From Bacteroidales bacterium (GTDB lineage: Bacteria > Bacteroidota > Bacteroidia > Bacteroidales > UBA932), in NCBI GenBank assembly GCA_015060395.1, contig SUYP01000005.1:1-64000 (forward strand): DNA of 64,000 nucleotides. Direction: 5' to 3'. Below are positions 1 to 9,900 of this stretch, in pieces (the first letter of the stretch is position 1; each line of letters opens with the position of its first letter). The notes beneath the pieces were generated by a model. That model searched no databases. It saw only the letters and a list, made by a program, of their open reading frames with translations, and was not told where the DNA came from. Position numbers and translations under genes: made by a program.

Positions 1-54
1 GGGTTTTCTGTTGTGAGGCTTTTAACGGTGTTTGATTATCAGTACATTACATAA
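1..54 (+). CDS. possible C-terminal end of a gene cut by the window edge
   Basis: Frame 1 is open from the first base and stops with TAA at 52-54, giving about 17 residues. A strong hairpin starts 25 bases further on, as expected after the end of a plus-strand gene. The fragment is too short to identify. It could equally be chance. Confidence 0.2.
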   Translation, partial: GFSVVRLLTVFDYQYIT

Positions 55-79
55 TAGACTATTCCCCCTGGGGGAGCAC

Positions 80-110
80 AAACGGAGTTCAGAAATGAAC
101 TCCGTTTTCT
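80..110. terminator. intrinsic terminator, probably bidirectional
   Basis: A perfect 11-bp inverted repeat (80-90 with 97-107) has a 6-base loop. It is flanked by A on the left and T on the right, so it could terminate from either side. A small GC palindrome, five C and five G around one T, lies just upstream at 64-74. Confidence 0.6.
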
Positions 111-440
111 GTTATATGCCTGAAAATCTCTACTTTGTTCACCTTGGCTGCTTTCTGGCAAAGAAACGTCCAAGGTGTTCTGTTATAGTTATGAAATAGG
201 ACTTCCTACACCTCGATCTCAAAGTCGGCGACCTCTTTGAAGAACACTCCTGCCCCTCCGCCTGGCCCGCTATCCCGATTCCGGTTAGGAAGAAAAAATC
301 TACCTCCTCTCACAAGAAGGCAGGCGGAAATAATCGAAACCATCATCGACGGCATCGAAAGGTGTGTGCTCACCTTGGTGTCAGGTTAGGTTATTGAATT
401 GGGCTTTACGAGAAGTTTCGAATAGTCTGGCCATTTCATA
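111..440. other. intergenic stretch, no supported gene
   Basis: No convincing ORF is present. An 8-bp inverted repeat (140-147 with 170-177) has a 22-base loop. Part of 215-390 has codon-like composition in shifting frames, which could be the remains of a decayed gene, but I cannot identify a family. The stretch lies downstream of the minus-strand gene ending at 441. Confidence 0.3.
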
Positions 441-815
441 TCAGCTGAATCTATAATAATCTTCCCCTATCTGAAACCTTAAAATGGCTCCATTATCTTT
501 GCACCAGGCAGTGCACTTATATAGAAGGTCTGTAATCAGTGCGTGAGGCTTCTCTTCAAAGGTAACGTCAAGGTATATGGTGGATTGTGGATAATCGATC
601 CGAAACTGTTCTGACCTGATATGCCTGAGGTAACCTTCCATCTTGTCAAGAAGATCTGTCTGATTTTCCGGAGTGCCGTCAATATATCCGGCCGTAACCA
701 AAACAAGCACTGCACAGTCTTCTTCAGGGCGTGCATACATAAGATCTATCAGTGACAGATCTCCGAAATGTGTGGTGAGTTTCTTTCCCATAAGATAAAA
801 CTGATGCTTAATCAA
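441..815 (-). CDS. small cytoplasmic protein of unknown function, DUF6572-like
   Basis: The product has 124 residues, with no signal peptide and no membrane segment. The layout of a hydrophobic beta strand, then a long helix with Tyr, then a second strand with a run of acidic residues recalls the small DUF6572 family; this is resemblance by eye only. Its ATG overlaps the stop of the upstream gene (812-1414) by four bases, so the two are probably translated together. Base composition of the pair is more AT-rich than the surroundings. No function can be assigned. Confidence 0.6.
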   Translation of the reverse strand: MIKHQFYLMGKKLTTHFGDLSLIDLMYARPEEDCAVLVLVTAGYIDGTPENQTDLLDKMEGYLRHIRSEQFRIDYPQSTIYLDVTFEEKPHALITDLLYKCTAWCKDNGAILRFQIGEDYYRFS

Positions 816-1414
816 TCAATTATAAAGTTTTGCTTTTTACGACAGTCACTGAACTGATCCGTATCTTGTAAACGAAATTTTATTGCACCTGTTAAATAAT
901 CAATATCTTCAGACCAGGAATTGAATATAGAAGTATCTAAAGCATAAAATATATTCCTACAGTCATCTTTAGTGAATATTCGTCCTGGTTTGATTCCTTC
1001 ATCTGCTCTTATCGTGAGTGAATATTTAAGTAAACCTTCGGTCTTAGAGAGGTTAAAGACTATGAAGCCCCACCCTTGGTTACCGAGTTTTCTTTTTTGT
1101 TTATCCGGTATGAAACTGTAAATGAATGTTCCCATTTTGTGGGAATCTATATTTCTTATGGCTTCTTTATATGCCTCGTTATGTAACTCTTCATAGTATT
1201 TATAAGATCCATATCTTTCATCTGAATATCCTTTATTATACTTGCTGCTGAAAAAATCCTTTATCTCTGCCACATAGTGAAATTCGTCATATACCTTATC
1301 ATATTCTATACTGATAACTACGTCTTTTACTGTGTCAGAAATATTTTGAGAGTATAATGTATTGCAGAATACGCTACAATAAATTATGGAAAACAATATT
1401 GCAAAATTCTTCAT
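812..1414 (-). CDS. secreted protein of unknown function
   Basis: The product has 200 residues. The N-terminus is a typical signal peptide (Lys-Asn, a hydrophobic stretch to about residue 20, then Tyr-Ser-Gln), so the protein is exported. The mature part is rich in Tyr, Asp, Lys and Phe, and I recognise no domain. The gene is clearly richer in A and T than its neighbours, which suggests recent acquisition. It is translationally coupled by ATGA to the small protein gene downstream. An exported protein coupled to a small cytosolic partner could be an effector-immunity type pair, but nothing in the sequence proves it. Confidence 0.65.
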   Translation of the reverse strand: MKNFAILFSIIYCSVFCNTLYSQNISDTVKDVVISIEYDKVYDEFHYVAEIKDFFSSKYNKGYSDERYGSYKYYEELHNEAYKEAIRNIDSHKMGTFIYSFIPDKQKRKLGNQGWGFIVFNLSKTEGLLKYSLTIRADEGIKPGRIFTKDDCRNIFYALDTSIFNSWSEDIDYLTGAIKFRLQDTDQFSDCRKKQNFIID

Positions 1415-1475
1415 TTCAATATGGATTATTTAATCAAATACTTCGGTAACTCTTTACCGAAAAATTCGAATTTAC

Positions 1476-2003
1476 TTAATTGACTCGTTTCAAGATATAC
1501 TCATAGTCGCAGTCCCAATATTCCAATGTTGAAAGATCAAACCTCTGCCTATCTTCGTGTCGTATTGTCCAAGTATCTTCAGTGAGACTGTATGGAAGAG
1601 TAAATTCTCCCACTTGGCACTCTAATGTTACTGACCAGCCACCACCGGCGTCTTCAGATCCTGCTTGAAAAACTTGTTTCGGTATGTGTAGTTTCTGATC
1701 GATGATGGAGTACCGGATGCTTCCTGGATATGTTATGAAGATAGAGTAAAACTGCGAACCATACTCGCCCTGAAAGATTTTTCCATCTTTGAATTCAAGA
1801 ATATCGCCTGCAAAGAAAATAGCAGCCTGACTGTTGTCTTCTCCGCTGACTGAAGTCCCATCAGGCCGAACTCCTGTATATCGGATGCTCTCCACTCTCC
1901 ATCTGCCTTCTGTCAATGTTGTATCAGTTGCATCAGGATTCAGTTTAGAGCAGGCGATCAGCGTGCAGGTGACTATACTTAAGAAAATTAATTTACATTT
2001 CAT
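1476..2003 (-). CDS. lipoprotein, possibly lipocalin-like
   Basis: The product has 175 residues. The N-terminus is a lipoprotein signal peptide with lipobox LIAC, lipidated Cys18. The mature start has the pattern Gly-x-Trp-x-Val followed by strands, as in small Bacteroidota lipocalin-like lipoproteins. Several Trp and Tyr residues and alternating hydrophobic strands fit a beta barrel. It probably sits in the outer membrane or periplasmic face. The gene stands alone between two other minus-strand genes with 34-60 base gaps. The family call is tentative; the lipoprotein call is firm. Confidence 0.65.
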   Translation of the reverse strand: MKCKLIFLSIVTCTLIACSKLNPDATDTTLTEGRWRVESIRYTGVRPDGTSVSGEDNSQAAIFFAGDILEFKDGKIFQGEYGSQFYSIFITYPGSIRYSIIDQKLHIPKQVFQAGSEDAGGGWSVTLECQVGEFTLPYSLTEDTWTIRHEDRQRFDLSTLEYWDCDYEYILKRVN

Positions 2004-2036
2004 TTGTCAGCACAAAGTTGAGAATTGTCTGTAAAA

Positions 2037-2687
2037 TTAGAAATATAGCTTGAAACCGACCTGGGCATTGGCGATCAGATCGAATGTAACTCCCATTCCT
2101 GACATATTGATGTCGTTACCTCCTGCAAAGTCATATTTGCCTTCCATTGCAACAGCCTGCAGTGAGCATAGGCTTACACTCATTGCAAACTTCTTGGTAG
2201 GACGGAACTCAACTGCCAATGGCTGAAGTTCTGCTCCTAGGCCATACAGAGTCATAGATTCCCAGTCTTTTCCCAATGTCCCGGAACCGGTTACGCCGCA
2301 AGCAAAACCGACATTAAGGTTTGGGGTGTAATAGAAGTTGTCTGCCAGACGGACATAATATGCTATGCCTGGTGCTATTGTTAAAGAATGTGCGGAACTT
2401 GGAGTGTCTGGATTTCCCTGGAATCCGTAAGCGACATTTGCAGATAAACGGAGATTGTCGCAAACAAAATAGCTGTACTCGAGAGCCGCTGCAATATTAT
2501 GGCCGTCTTTGACTTTGATCTCTTGTTTGCCAGGAACGATGCCAACACTTCCTAAGTAGAACTTATATCCGGTCACGCCTGTGTCATAACCCAGATGCAG
2601 ACCAAGTGACTGTTCGCCTTTCTGCTGAGCAGCGGCAGTAAAACAAAGGGCAGCGAGTGCCACAATAGAGATTAAGATTCGTTTCAT
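2037..2687 (-). CDS. outer-membrane beta-barrel protein
   Basis: I chose the ATG at 2687 because it opens directly into a signal peptide (Lys-Arg, hydrophobic core, Ala-Ala-Ala-Gln at about 17-20); an in-frame extension of nine residues to 2714 adds nothing useful. The mature 196 residues are alternating hydrophobic and polar strands rich in Gly and Tyr, ending in Tyr-Phe. A C-terminal aromatic is the usual signal for outer-membrane insertion. It resembles the small OmpX/OmpW-like barrels of Bacteroidota. No ligand can be inferred. Confidence 0.7.
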   Translation of the reverse strand: MKRILISIVALAALCFTAAAQQKGEQSLGLHLGYDTGVTGYKFYLGSVGIVPGKQEIKVKDGHNIAAALEYSYFVCDNLRLSANVAYGFQGNPDTPSSAHSLTIAPGIAYYVRLADNFYYTPNLNVGFACGVTGSGTLGKDWESMTLYGLGAELQPLAVEFRPTKKFAMSVSLCSLQAVAMEGKYDFAGGNDINMSGMGVTFDLIANAQVGFKLYF

Positions 2688-2779
2688 ATTTATATATTTA
2701 TAAGTGTTTGACATTATCTCTTACTTGGTATCCGGCTAGGCCGGTTAATGTCTATTTGTAAGTTCATTTTCAGCTAGGA

Positions 2780-3484
2780 TTATAGGTAATAAGATATCTT
2801 AAACCCGAATCTGTTCAGAGTCTTCTTCTGATTTGATCCGGAAACAAAAGGTGCATCCTTTGAGAAAGCATTGAAGCCTTTGTTAAAATATATTCCCGTA
2901 CCCAAATGTCTGCCGGCTACCTCAAGAGAGATGATACCGGAAAAAAGATTTGCATTAACCTTATTCAGTTTGATTGTATGATATTCGGGGTGATCAAATG
3001 CCTTGACAGAATCCATATCAAGCTCCCAAAGATCGCCTTGGCCATATTTGTCACAGATATACGCAGATCCCCATAACATTCTGGAATATTGCAAACCTAT
3101 ACCAAATTTGAGATCCAATCCGTTTTTGAGCGGAATTTTCCATATACCCTGAACAGGAAGAGAAATCAAATTGAGCTTTGTTTCCTGAATCGCACTAATA
3201 TCCTCGAAAGAAAGTTTAGTATATCCATATCTGATATCGCTATCCAACACCTCAGCTTTTATTCCAAAACCATTCGAAAACCAATACTCGCCGACAATAC
3301 CAAGCGAATAACCTGGGGCTGGACGTTGATATAAGGCATCTGTCAATGGATAGTTTATATCCACCCCTGCCGTAAATCCTATGCGTACTTGCGCAGAACT
3401 GGTAACTCCGATAACAAGGGCGCATAGGGCAAAGATTACTCTTTTCAACAAAAGTCCTCTCTTAATTGCAAAAATCTTCTTCAT
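2780..3484 (-). CDS. outer-membrane beta-barrel protein (PorT-like family)
   Basis: The product has 234 residues. The N-terminus is basic, followed by a hydrophobic segment ending in Ser-Ser-Ala-Gln near residue 32, a signal peptide. The pattern Gly-Phe-Thr-Ala-Gly-Val-Asp, repeated amphipathic strands and a final Tyr-Tyr-Leu fit the OMP_b-brl_2 / PorT-like eight-stranded barrels of Bacteroidota. It lies 92 bases upstream of another barrel gene on the same strand but has its own gap, so co-transcription is possible and unproven. Confidence 0.65.
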   Translation of the reverse strand: MKKIFAIKRGLLLKRVIFALCALVIGVTSSAQVRIGFTAGVDINYPLTDALYQRPAPGYSLGIVGEYWFSNGFGIKAEVLDSDIRYGYTKLSFEDISAIQETKLNLISLPVQGIWKIPLKNGLDLKFGIGLQYSRMLWGSAYICDKYGQGDLWELDMDSVKAFDHPEYHTIKLNKVNANLFSGIISLEVAGRHLGTGIYFNKGFNAFSKDAPFVSGSNQKKTLNRFGFKISYYL

Positions 3485-3613
3485 ATAAATATAGTTAAAA
3501 CATAATTAAAACATAATAGGAAATTTGACAGGTTTGTATCCATCTGATCTTGAGCTTTCTGCGTCGTATTCCTTCTTTGCTTTGTATATAATTATTCCTC
3601 CTTCTTGAATTTC

Positions 3614-3736
3614 TTAAGTTCGTTTGAAAATCCTTCCTTCATCATCAATGAATTCCAGAACGGAAAGCACCAGCCACCCGATTGCAATGATTGGCCAGCC
3701 GATACGCCAGGCCTTGTTGGATTTCGGTTTGTTCAT
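3614..3736 (-). CDS. small single-span membrane protein
   Basis: A 40-residue ORF runs from ATG 3736 to TAA 3614. Its N-terminus is basic (Met-Asn-Lys-Pro-Lys-Ser-Asn-Lys) and is followed by one hydrophobic segment of about 17 residues (Ile, Gly, Trp, Leu, Val, around 12-28) and an acidic then basic tail. This charge pattern is what a real inner-membrane miniprotein shows. There is no Shine-Dalgarno, which is normal here. A TATATTGC box lies about 30 bases upstream. I recognise no family; the call rests on composition alone. Confidence 0.4.
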   Translation of the reverse strand: MNKPKSNKAWRIGWPIIAIGWLVLSVLEFIDDEGRIFKRT

Positions 3737-3739
3737 AGT

Positions 3740-4174
3740 TTGTGTCAATTTGTAAGTTTATTGCAATATAGTAATTATATCTTTGATATCCAGCAATATG
3801 CATATAAAAAGCGTGGATTGTTCTTATCCAGCCTGAGGTCCTGAGAAAACCTTTTTGCACTGACAAGTCCAGCCCACGCAAAGCGAAGGCATTTACTGAA
3901 CTTATCCGGTGTGCAAATCTCTTGAAATTTCTCAGGTTTCAGGTCCTTCCGAATAATTTAGCAAACGCTATGTTTTTCTATTTCTAAAGCCTGGTAGCAG
4001 GCTATTGCCAACAAATATAAGAACTTTTTCAGAAATCAGTTACAATGTTTGTTTATAATACGGCAATTCAGGTATCTTGCTTACAACAAAGTTACCCACC
4101 ATAATTCTGTAAACTTATTTCTGTTATGCTTCTTTGTCTGGTCTTATATAAGACATATTGATAGCTGTAAACTA
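3740..4174. other. intergenic stretch with minus-strand promoter and hairpin
   Basis: No longer gene is supported. A minus-strand TATATTTG box lies at 4012-4019, followed in the direction of transcription by a 6-bp hairpin (3988-3993 with 3998-4003). This could start a long leader for the small membrane protein at 3614-3736, or a small RNA. The plus-strand ORF over 4049-4279 runs into the end of the debranching-enzyme gene and looks spurious. Confidence 0.35.
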
Positions 4175-6331
4175 TCAATATGTCAGTGCTGTTTCATAAT
4201 AGGTGTCGAAGCAAGGGTAGTTTTCGAGTGGGTCTGGATGACAGAAGCGTACTCCCTCGAAAACCGAAGGGTCTGGTGATGATGGGCTGTCGAGGATGAG
4301 CAGTTCGGCATCAAGACCTTCGAGTTCGGCCTCAACCTTGCCGTCTGAGTAGCTGTAGTGCAGGGTGCCGTTGCCGATCTTTACAGAAGTTTCTAAAGTC
4401 GTGATTTCTGACGGCAGTGCAGGTTGGATAACAATCTTGCCGCAGAGGAGATCCGGGCGGATGCCGAGGAAATGCTGGTACCATACGCGCAGATGCTCCG
4501 CATTGCTCCAGGCCTGGAGGAAGGTTCCGGAACGCTTTACCCAATTCTGACCTTCGCGTGGATGTGCGTCGGCATTTTCGCTAAGACTTCCGATGGCGCC
4601 CTCGTGAAGGGCCTGACGGTTCATATTCTTGAACAGTTCCCAGGCTGCCTCCTTCTGTCCGTATTCGATCATCCTCTGCATAGCCATACCATTGTTCCAG
4701 AGCCAGATCGTACCGTTGTGGTAGGCATCATCCTTATGGTAATAATGCCAGTTCTCGTGCTGAGGATGAAACTGCTTGTCCCATTGGGCCAGAGAGGCTA
4801 CTCCCCACGGATATACCAGCTCTTCCCATATCCTGCGCGTTACTTTCTGCTTGAAAGCTTCGTCTTCGATCAGGTCATAGCAATAGAGCTGGTTAGGACG
4901 GAACTGGATGTCAGGACTTCCGTCTGCGTTGAGATGGTCATATATGAGGTTATCCTCTTTGCTGCAGTAGTCGTTTTCGAAGTTTTCAGCGAGTTTCTGC
5001 GCCAGGGCCTCCCATCTTGACGCCGATGCCTCGTCATTCATTATACGGGCTATGTCAGTTCCGGCCATCAGCTGGTCGTACCACAGTGCCTGAATGTCGT
5101 TCGCCCTGTCGCCCCTAGGCGAACCTGGAATGCCGTTGCGTTTCACATCCATCCAGGTGTCGGCGTCCGCGTGGGTCAGGTAGCCTTTGGCATCGGTGTA
5201 ATTATCGACTGATGCGTCAATGCTTATCTTTATAGCGGGATAGATGTCGCTGAGGAATTCCGTGTCGCCGGAATATCTTGCCACTTCAAGGGCCTGGATG
5301 ACAAATCGAGGTGTTCCGTCGGTGGTGTTGTAAAGTATGCCTTCGAGATTGGCGCGGTTAGGGATGCGGCCGTATGTTTCGGAAGCCGGATCAGTGTCCT
5401 GCAGCTTTGCGAAATCCTTGAGTATCTGCTTTGCGATGTCGAACTGTCCGGTCACAAGGCAAGCTCCCGGCATCGAAATGAACATATCGCGTCCCCAATA
5501 TTCATTGAACCAAGGAAGTCCGGCATAGATTCCGTTTCCCTGCTGCTCAGTGATGAGCTCATCCATCGTGATGGTGATCCAGTCCAGGGCATTGTCCAGC
5601 TCCGGGAGATTGGAACTTACAGGATTATATTCGGTGATGAGACTGTTTATACGGGCTTTTCTGGCTGCCAGAAGATCTGATCCTTCGCTACGGAATGTTT
5701 CTGCTAGTTCTATACACTCATCCTTGGTGCCGTATGTGAGAATGAAGCCCTCGGAACCAGCCGCGGTCTTTATGCCTTCAGGCATTGCCTTGAATCCCTT
5801 GGCTGCAGCAGGGGAGAGGAGGATCCTTTTGTCCTGGGCTTCTTTCGGAGTGAAGAACACTCCATATTCAGATATTTCCTTATCTGCGATGTGGCTCATA
5901 TCCAGATTACAGAATATCGAGTCGGCTTCAGTCTTTACCGCCAGATACAGGACAGGTTTTTCGTCAACCATATAAAAGGTCTCTTCTGCATCAGTCCATC
6001 GGCGTTCCAGCCTTTCAGGATATACGGTGCACTCCAGGGCTTCAGATCTATTGAGAGGAGTATTCATCCCTTGAGAATTGATTATCCCGATGGTATAGTC
6101 TGCCAGAATCCTCTTTTTTGCCATATTCCATCCGGACCACCACTCTGTTGAATCCTGGTGGGTCGTTCCGTACCAGTAGCCGGCCTTTTTGTCGGTATAA
6201 GAATATTCGCGGTTCTCTTCCGGCGTAACCGTAATGCCAAGTGTGTCAGTCTTGAAGGTCTTGTCATCAGCTCCGGAACAGGCTGCGGCAATTGCAGCCG
6301 CAGTCATAAGTACGGTAAGATTCTGTTTCAT
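4175..6331 (-). CDS. amylo-alpha-1,6-glucosidase / debranching-enzyme-like lipoprotein
   Basis: The product has 718 residues from ATG 6331, chosen because it opens into a lipoprotein signal peptide with lipobox AAAC. The body matches the C-terminal catalytic (alpha/alpha)6 domain of glycogen debranching enzymes (GDE_C, GH133-like): an N-terminal beta-rich part, then the segment Trp-Phe-Asn-Glu-Tyr-Trp-Gly-Arg-Asp-Met-Phe, the Asp-Thr-Trp-Met-Asp motif, and the conserved Tyr-His-Asn-Gly-Thr-Ile-Trp block near the C-terminus. It should cleave alpha-glucosidic linkages outside the cytoplasm. The substrate is not certain; related (alpha/alpha)6 families cannot be excluded. The divergent gene at 6446 shares the 110-base promoter region. 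Confidence 0.75.
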   Translation of the reverse strand: MKQNLTVLMTAAAIAAACSGADDKTFKTDTLGITVTPEENREYSYTDKKAGYWYGTTHQDSTEWWSGWNMAKKRILADYTIGIINSQGMNTPLNRSEALECTVYPERLERRWTDAEETFYMVDEKPVLYLAVKTEADSIFCNLDMSHIADKEISEYGVFFTPKEAQDKRILLSPAAAKGFKAMPEGIKTAAGSEGFILTYGTKDECIELAETFRSEGSDLLAARKARINSLITEYNPVSSNLPELDNALDWITITMDELITEQQGNGIYAGLPWFNEYWGRDMFISMPGACLVTGQFDIAKQILKDFAKLQDTDPASETYGRIPNRANLEGILYNTTDGTPRFVIQALEVARYSGDTEFLSDIYPAIKISIDASVDNYTDAKGYLTHADADTWMDVKRNGIPGSPRGDRANDIQALWYDQLMAGTDIARIMNDEASASRWEALAQKLAENFENDYCSKEDNLIYDHLNADGSPDIQFRPNQLYCYDLIEDEAFKQKVTRRIWEELVYPWGVASLAQWDKQFHPQHENWHYYHKDDAYHNGTIWLWNNGMAMQRMIEYGQKEAAWELFKNMNRQALHEGAIGSLSENADAHPREGQNWVKRSGTFLQAWSNAEHLRVWYQHFLGIRPDLLCGKIVIQPALPSEITTLETSVKIGNGTLHYSYSDGKVEAELEGLDAELLILDSPSSPDPSVFEGVRFCHPDPLENYPCFDTYYETALTY

Positions 6332-6420
6332 AATCATTGATCTTGGGAAACTTTGATTTACATATTTCGCTAAGTTAGTGAGAAAAATCAAAGGATAGAA
6401 TGATATTTGAAGAAAAAAGC

Positions 6421-6428
6421 TATTTTTG
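6421..6428 (+). promoter_or_regulatory. TAnnTTTG-type -7 box for the deaminase gene
   Basis: TATTTTTG lies 18 bases before the ATG at 6446. It supports that ATG over the upstream in-frame start at 6407, since the box would then lie within the longer reading frame. Confidence 0.55.
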
Positions 6429-6445
6429 TAATTCAATATCAGATT

Positions 6446-6961
6446 ATGGAAAAGACTGCAAGAAAATATCTGGAAGAAACAAGAAATTATTCAGAGGAGG
6501 ATGCCCGCTTTATGGAGATGGCAATCAGACTCTCTGAAGATAATGTCGATAGTGGAGGCGGACCGTTCGGTGCGGTGATCGTCCGTGACGGTGAAGTCAT
6601 AGCTACAGGAGCAAACCGTGTCGTTCCTAATTCCGACCCGACAGCTCACGCCGAGGTTATGGCAATACGCAGTGCCTGTGCGAAGCTGGGGACATTCCAG
6701 CTTACAGGATGCACGGTCTATAGTTCTTGTGAACCTTGCCCGATGTGCCTGAGCGCCTTGTACTGGGCCGGTGTAAGCAGGATATGCTATGGTAATACTA
6801 AGGCAGACGCCAAGGCAATCAACTTTGATGATTCATTCATATACGACCAGCTTGAGCTGAGTTACGATGAACGTTCCATCAAATGTGAACATTTTATGCG
6901 CTCCGATGCTCTGAGAGCATTCCGCAAATGGGAAGAGAAAGAAGATAAGACGGCCTATTGA
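6446..6961 (+). CDS. guaD: guanine deaminase (CMP/dCMP deaminase fold)
   Basis: The product has 171 residues. It hydrolyses guanine to xanthine and ammonia in purine salvage. Zinc ligands are visible: His68-Ala-Glu70 (Glu70 the proton shuttle) and Pro97-Cys98-x-x-Cys101. The segment Gly-Gly-Gly-Pro-Phe-Gly-Ala and the C-terminal Phe-Arg-x-Trp tail fit the small bacterial GuaD type rather than tRNA adenosine deaminase TadA, which lacks the long N-terminal helix seen here. It is a single gene, transcribed away from the debranching lipoprotein and converging on the DUF2723 gene. Confidence 0.85.
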   Translation: MEKTARKYLEETRNYSEEDARFMEMAIRLSEDNVDSGGGPFGAVIVRDGEVIATGANRVVPNSDPTAHAEVMAIRSACAKLGTFQLTGCTVYSSCEPCPMCLSALYWAGVSRICYGNTKADAKAINFDDSFIYDQLELSYDERSIKCEHFMRSDALRAFRKWEEKEDKTAY

Positions 6962-6978
6962 TGACAGGCCGTCTTTTT
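6949..6978. terminator. intrinsic terminator between convergent genes
   Basis: An 8-bp perfect stem (6949-6956 with 6966-6973) is followed by five T. It overlaps the last codons of the guanine deaminase gene and touches the stop of the DUF2723 gene, so it ends transcription for the deaminase. Confidence 0.75.
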
Positions 6979-9900
6979 CATTCCAGAAGTGAGTTGAACC
7001 GGACCGCGATGTTTTCTGCTATATCTTCTCTGCCGAACCTTCCGGCAACACCGGCAATATGTGAAAGACAGTTCCGGCAAGTTTCGAATTCCCCTGATGC
7101 CCAGTCGTAATATTTCAGAAAGAATGCGGCTGAATCAAGAAGCTGCGTGCTGAACCGTTCCGCAAGTTCTGCTCCCTTTTCCATCTCTCCGGCCTCAAAA
7201 TAGACCTCTGTCATATATGAAACATACAGTTCGTTACTTAATCTGTATATTGACATATCAAGAGGGAAATTCTCTTCCGGAATATATTCCTGGCACAGAT
7301 CCAGCATTTCTATTGCTTTGGCCGTATCACCTGCGGCAAGCATTTCGATAGCTGTGTCCGTGAATATCTTTCTCTGGCTCTGCACTCCTGCGAAGGTGTC
7401 GATGTTATGGTAATCGACAAACCAGTCCTTGCGCTTAAGTGAATCGAACCGGAAAACCGATCTTACCTTTTCATATAGATCTTCCGGGTCGGTGAAATCA
7501 TTGTGAATCTTGTCGGTATGGTTCTTTATTGGTATGAACCGGTATGAAAACCCGTCGTACATAAGATAGTCTTTGATTCCGATTCCCAGATCTCCACCGG
7601 CATTGAGGAAACTTAAAGGCCTGTCCCACCGGTAGTTGGAGAGAAGATCGAGGAAGAAAAGCTCCGGTTTTGTCAGATAATTCTTTCCTTCAGGGATTGT
7701 CAGGACGATTTCTGAAGGAATCAGGTCCGCATAGCGCTTGTCAAGAATCCCGTACCTGAGGACATTTTCCTTGTTTACCGGTATGCTGAATTTCCTTGAG
7801 GCAATATAGTTGACTTCTTCTCCATTGGTTAGAGCTATTTTTGCGCGCGGATGCTTGAATACCTTCATCACATCCGAAAGCCGGAATATGCTGTCCCTTG
7901 AATCATAGATCATTACGAGCTCATTCGTGCCGTAGAGATATTGTTCCAGTTCAACGGACAGAGGAAGAGGTGCAGATTCGTTGACCGCATATTTCATCTG
8001 GTCATAATGCCAGTCTGTTCCCAGCAGGGAAGTGTTCACGATACGGACATCCGTACGTATCCCTTCCACTTCCTGAGCATACCAGAGAGGGAAGGTGTCG
8101 TTGTCGCCGTGAGTGACCAGAATACCGTTCTCTCCGACTGAGTTCAATATGTTGGAAGCCATCTCGACAGCAGTGTAACGGTTGCTCCGGTCGTGGTCGT
8201 CCCAGTTTTCCGAGGCCATAAGTGCCGGTACGGCCAGACAGGATGTCACTGCGGTGGTCCTGTATATCTTCTTGAACTTTGCATTACCTTTCATATATCT
8301 GTCTATGACATTGTGCAGGGCGGCCACTCCCATCCCTATCCATACCGAAAAGAAATAGAAAGATCCTGCGTATGCATAATCCCTTTCCCTCACCTGATAT
8401 GGCTGTTGGTTCAGATATATCACGATGGCTATGCCGGTCATAAAGAACATAAGGAAAATCGTCCAGCATCCTCTCCTGTCCTTGCCGAACTGCAGGAAGA
8501 GACCCATAATTCCCAGAAGGAGCGGAAGCATATAATAATGATTCTTCGCCTTGTTGTTCTTTATATATGCGGGGGCATCGGACTGGTCCCCAAGCCTGAG
8601 CCTGTCTATGAAGCCGATGCCACATTCCCAGTTGCCCTTGAGCGGGTGACCCGGGACGGTACTGTGAATGTCATTCTGCCGGCCTGCAAAATTCCAGAGG
8701 AAATACCTCCAATACATCCAATTTACCTGATAATCAAAGAAATATGTGATATTCTGCCAGAATGTGGGTTTCAGTTCATCGGAGCCTTTTACCTTTATAC
8801 CTTTGTCCCCGATATATGATCGGTAGAAATCGCAATAGGCATCTTCACGATTGTCCCACATTCTTGGAAACAACATCTTACCCTCACGGCGGAAAGCCGG
8901 TTCTGCAGGAGCATCGGTCTTGATGTATCTTCCGTCCATAGGGGTGAAATATGTCTTATGCACGATGTCGTATGGAGCGCCGAAGTACTCTCCGTAAATC
9001 AAGGGCTTGCTTCCGTATTGTTCACGGTTCAGATAACGCACTAGGGTGAAAGGGTTGTCCGGCTGATATTCGTTGGTAGGGGTCTTTACGCTGGAGCGTA
9101 TGATGACGATGCTGAAGACAGAAAATCCGATCAGAATGACAGTTGTGCAAAGCAATATGGTGTTGGCTCTTACATAGCCTTTTTTCATCGTGTGTAAGAG
9201 TCCGGCGAAACATCCTCCGAGAAGAAGGAACATAAAGAATGCGGCGCCGCTGTTGAATGGCAGACCGAGAATGTTGACAAAGAACAGATCTACGTACGCA
9301 GCCGCTTTCGGCAGGTAGGGGATAAGGCCGAAATTAAGTACGCCTAGAATAAGGCAGGATAGGATGAATATGCCGGCCAGCTGCACTCCGGAATAATTTC
9401 CGTTTTCCCGGATCTTGTAGAAATACAGGAATACGATAGCGGGTATGCTAAGAAGGTTCAGCAGATGCACTCCTATCGACAAGCCCATCAGAAAGCAGAT
9501 CAGCACTATCCAGCGGTTGGCGTATGCCTTGTCAGCGCATTCATACCATCTTGTCATTGCCCAGAAGACCAATGCTGTGAACAGGGATGACATAGAATAG
9601 ACTTCCGCTTCAACGGCAGAGAACCAGAAAGTGTCACTGAAACAATAGGCCAGTGCTCCGGTCAGACCGGAAACTATGATGGCGGCTGCCTGCGCTGTGC
9701 TGTATTTCCCGTTTTCAGCCTTGAAGATACGCTTCGTAAAGAACACGATGGTCAGATAAAGCAGCGCGACAGTTATGGCCGAGCATAGTGCACTCAACGA
9801 ATTGACTGCGGCGGCAGCGTGCATCTTGTCCGTGAAGATTGTGAAGAATCTGGCGAATAGCTGAAAAACGGGATTTCCGGGAGGATGCCCTACTTCCAGC

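Noticed and set aside
3605..3881. Longer ORFs on both strands around the small membrane protein
   Set aside because: They lack coding character. Only the 40-residue minus-strand frame has a sensible charge and hydrophobicity pattern.
4424..5020. Plus-strand ORF of 198 residues
   Set aside because: It is antisense within the debranching-enzyme lipoprotein, has no family features and no promoter.
8193..8819. Plus-strand ORF of 208 residues
   Set aside because: It lies wholly opposite the DUF2723 gene, and its composition follows the codon pattern of the opposite strand.
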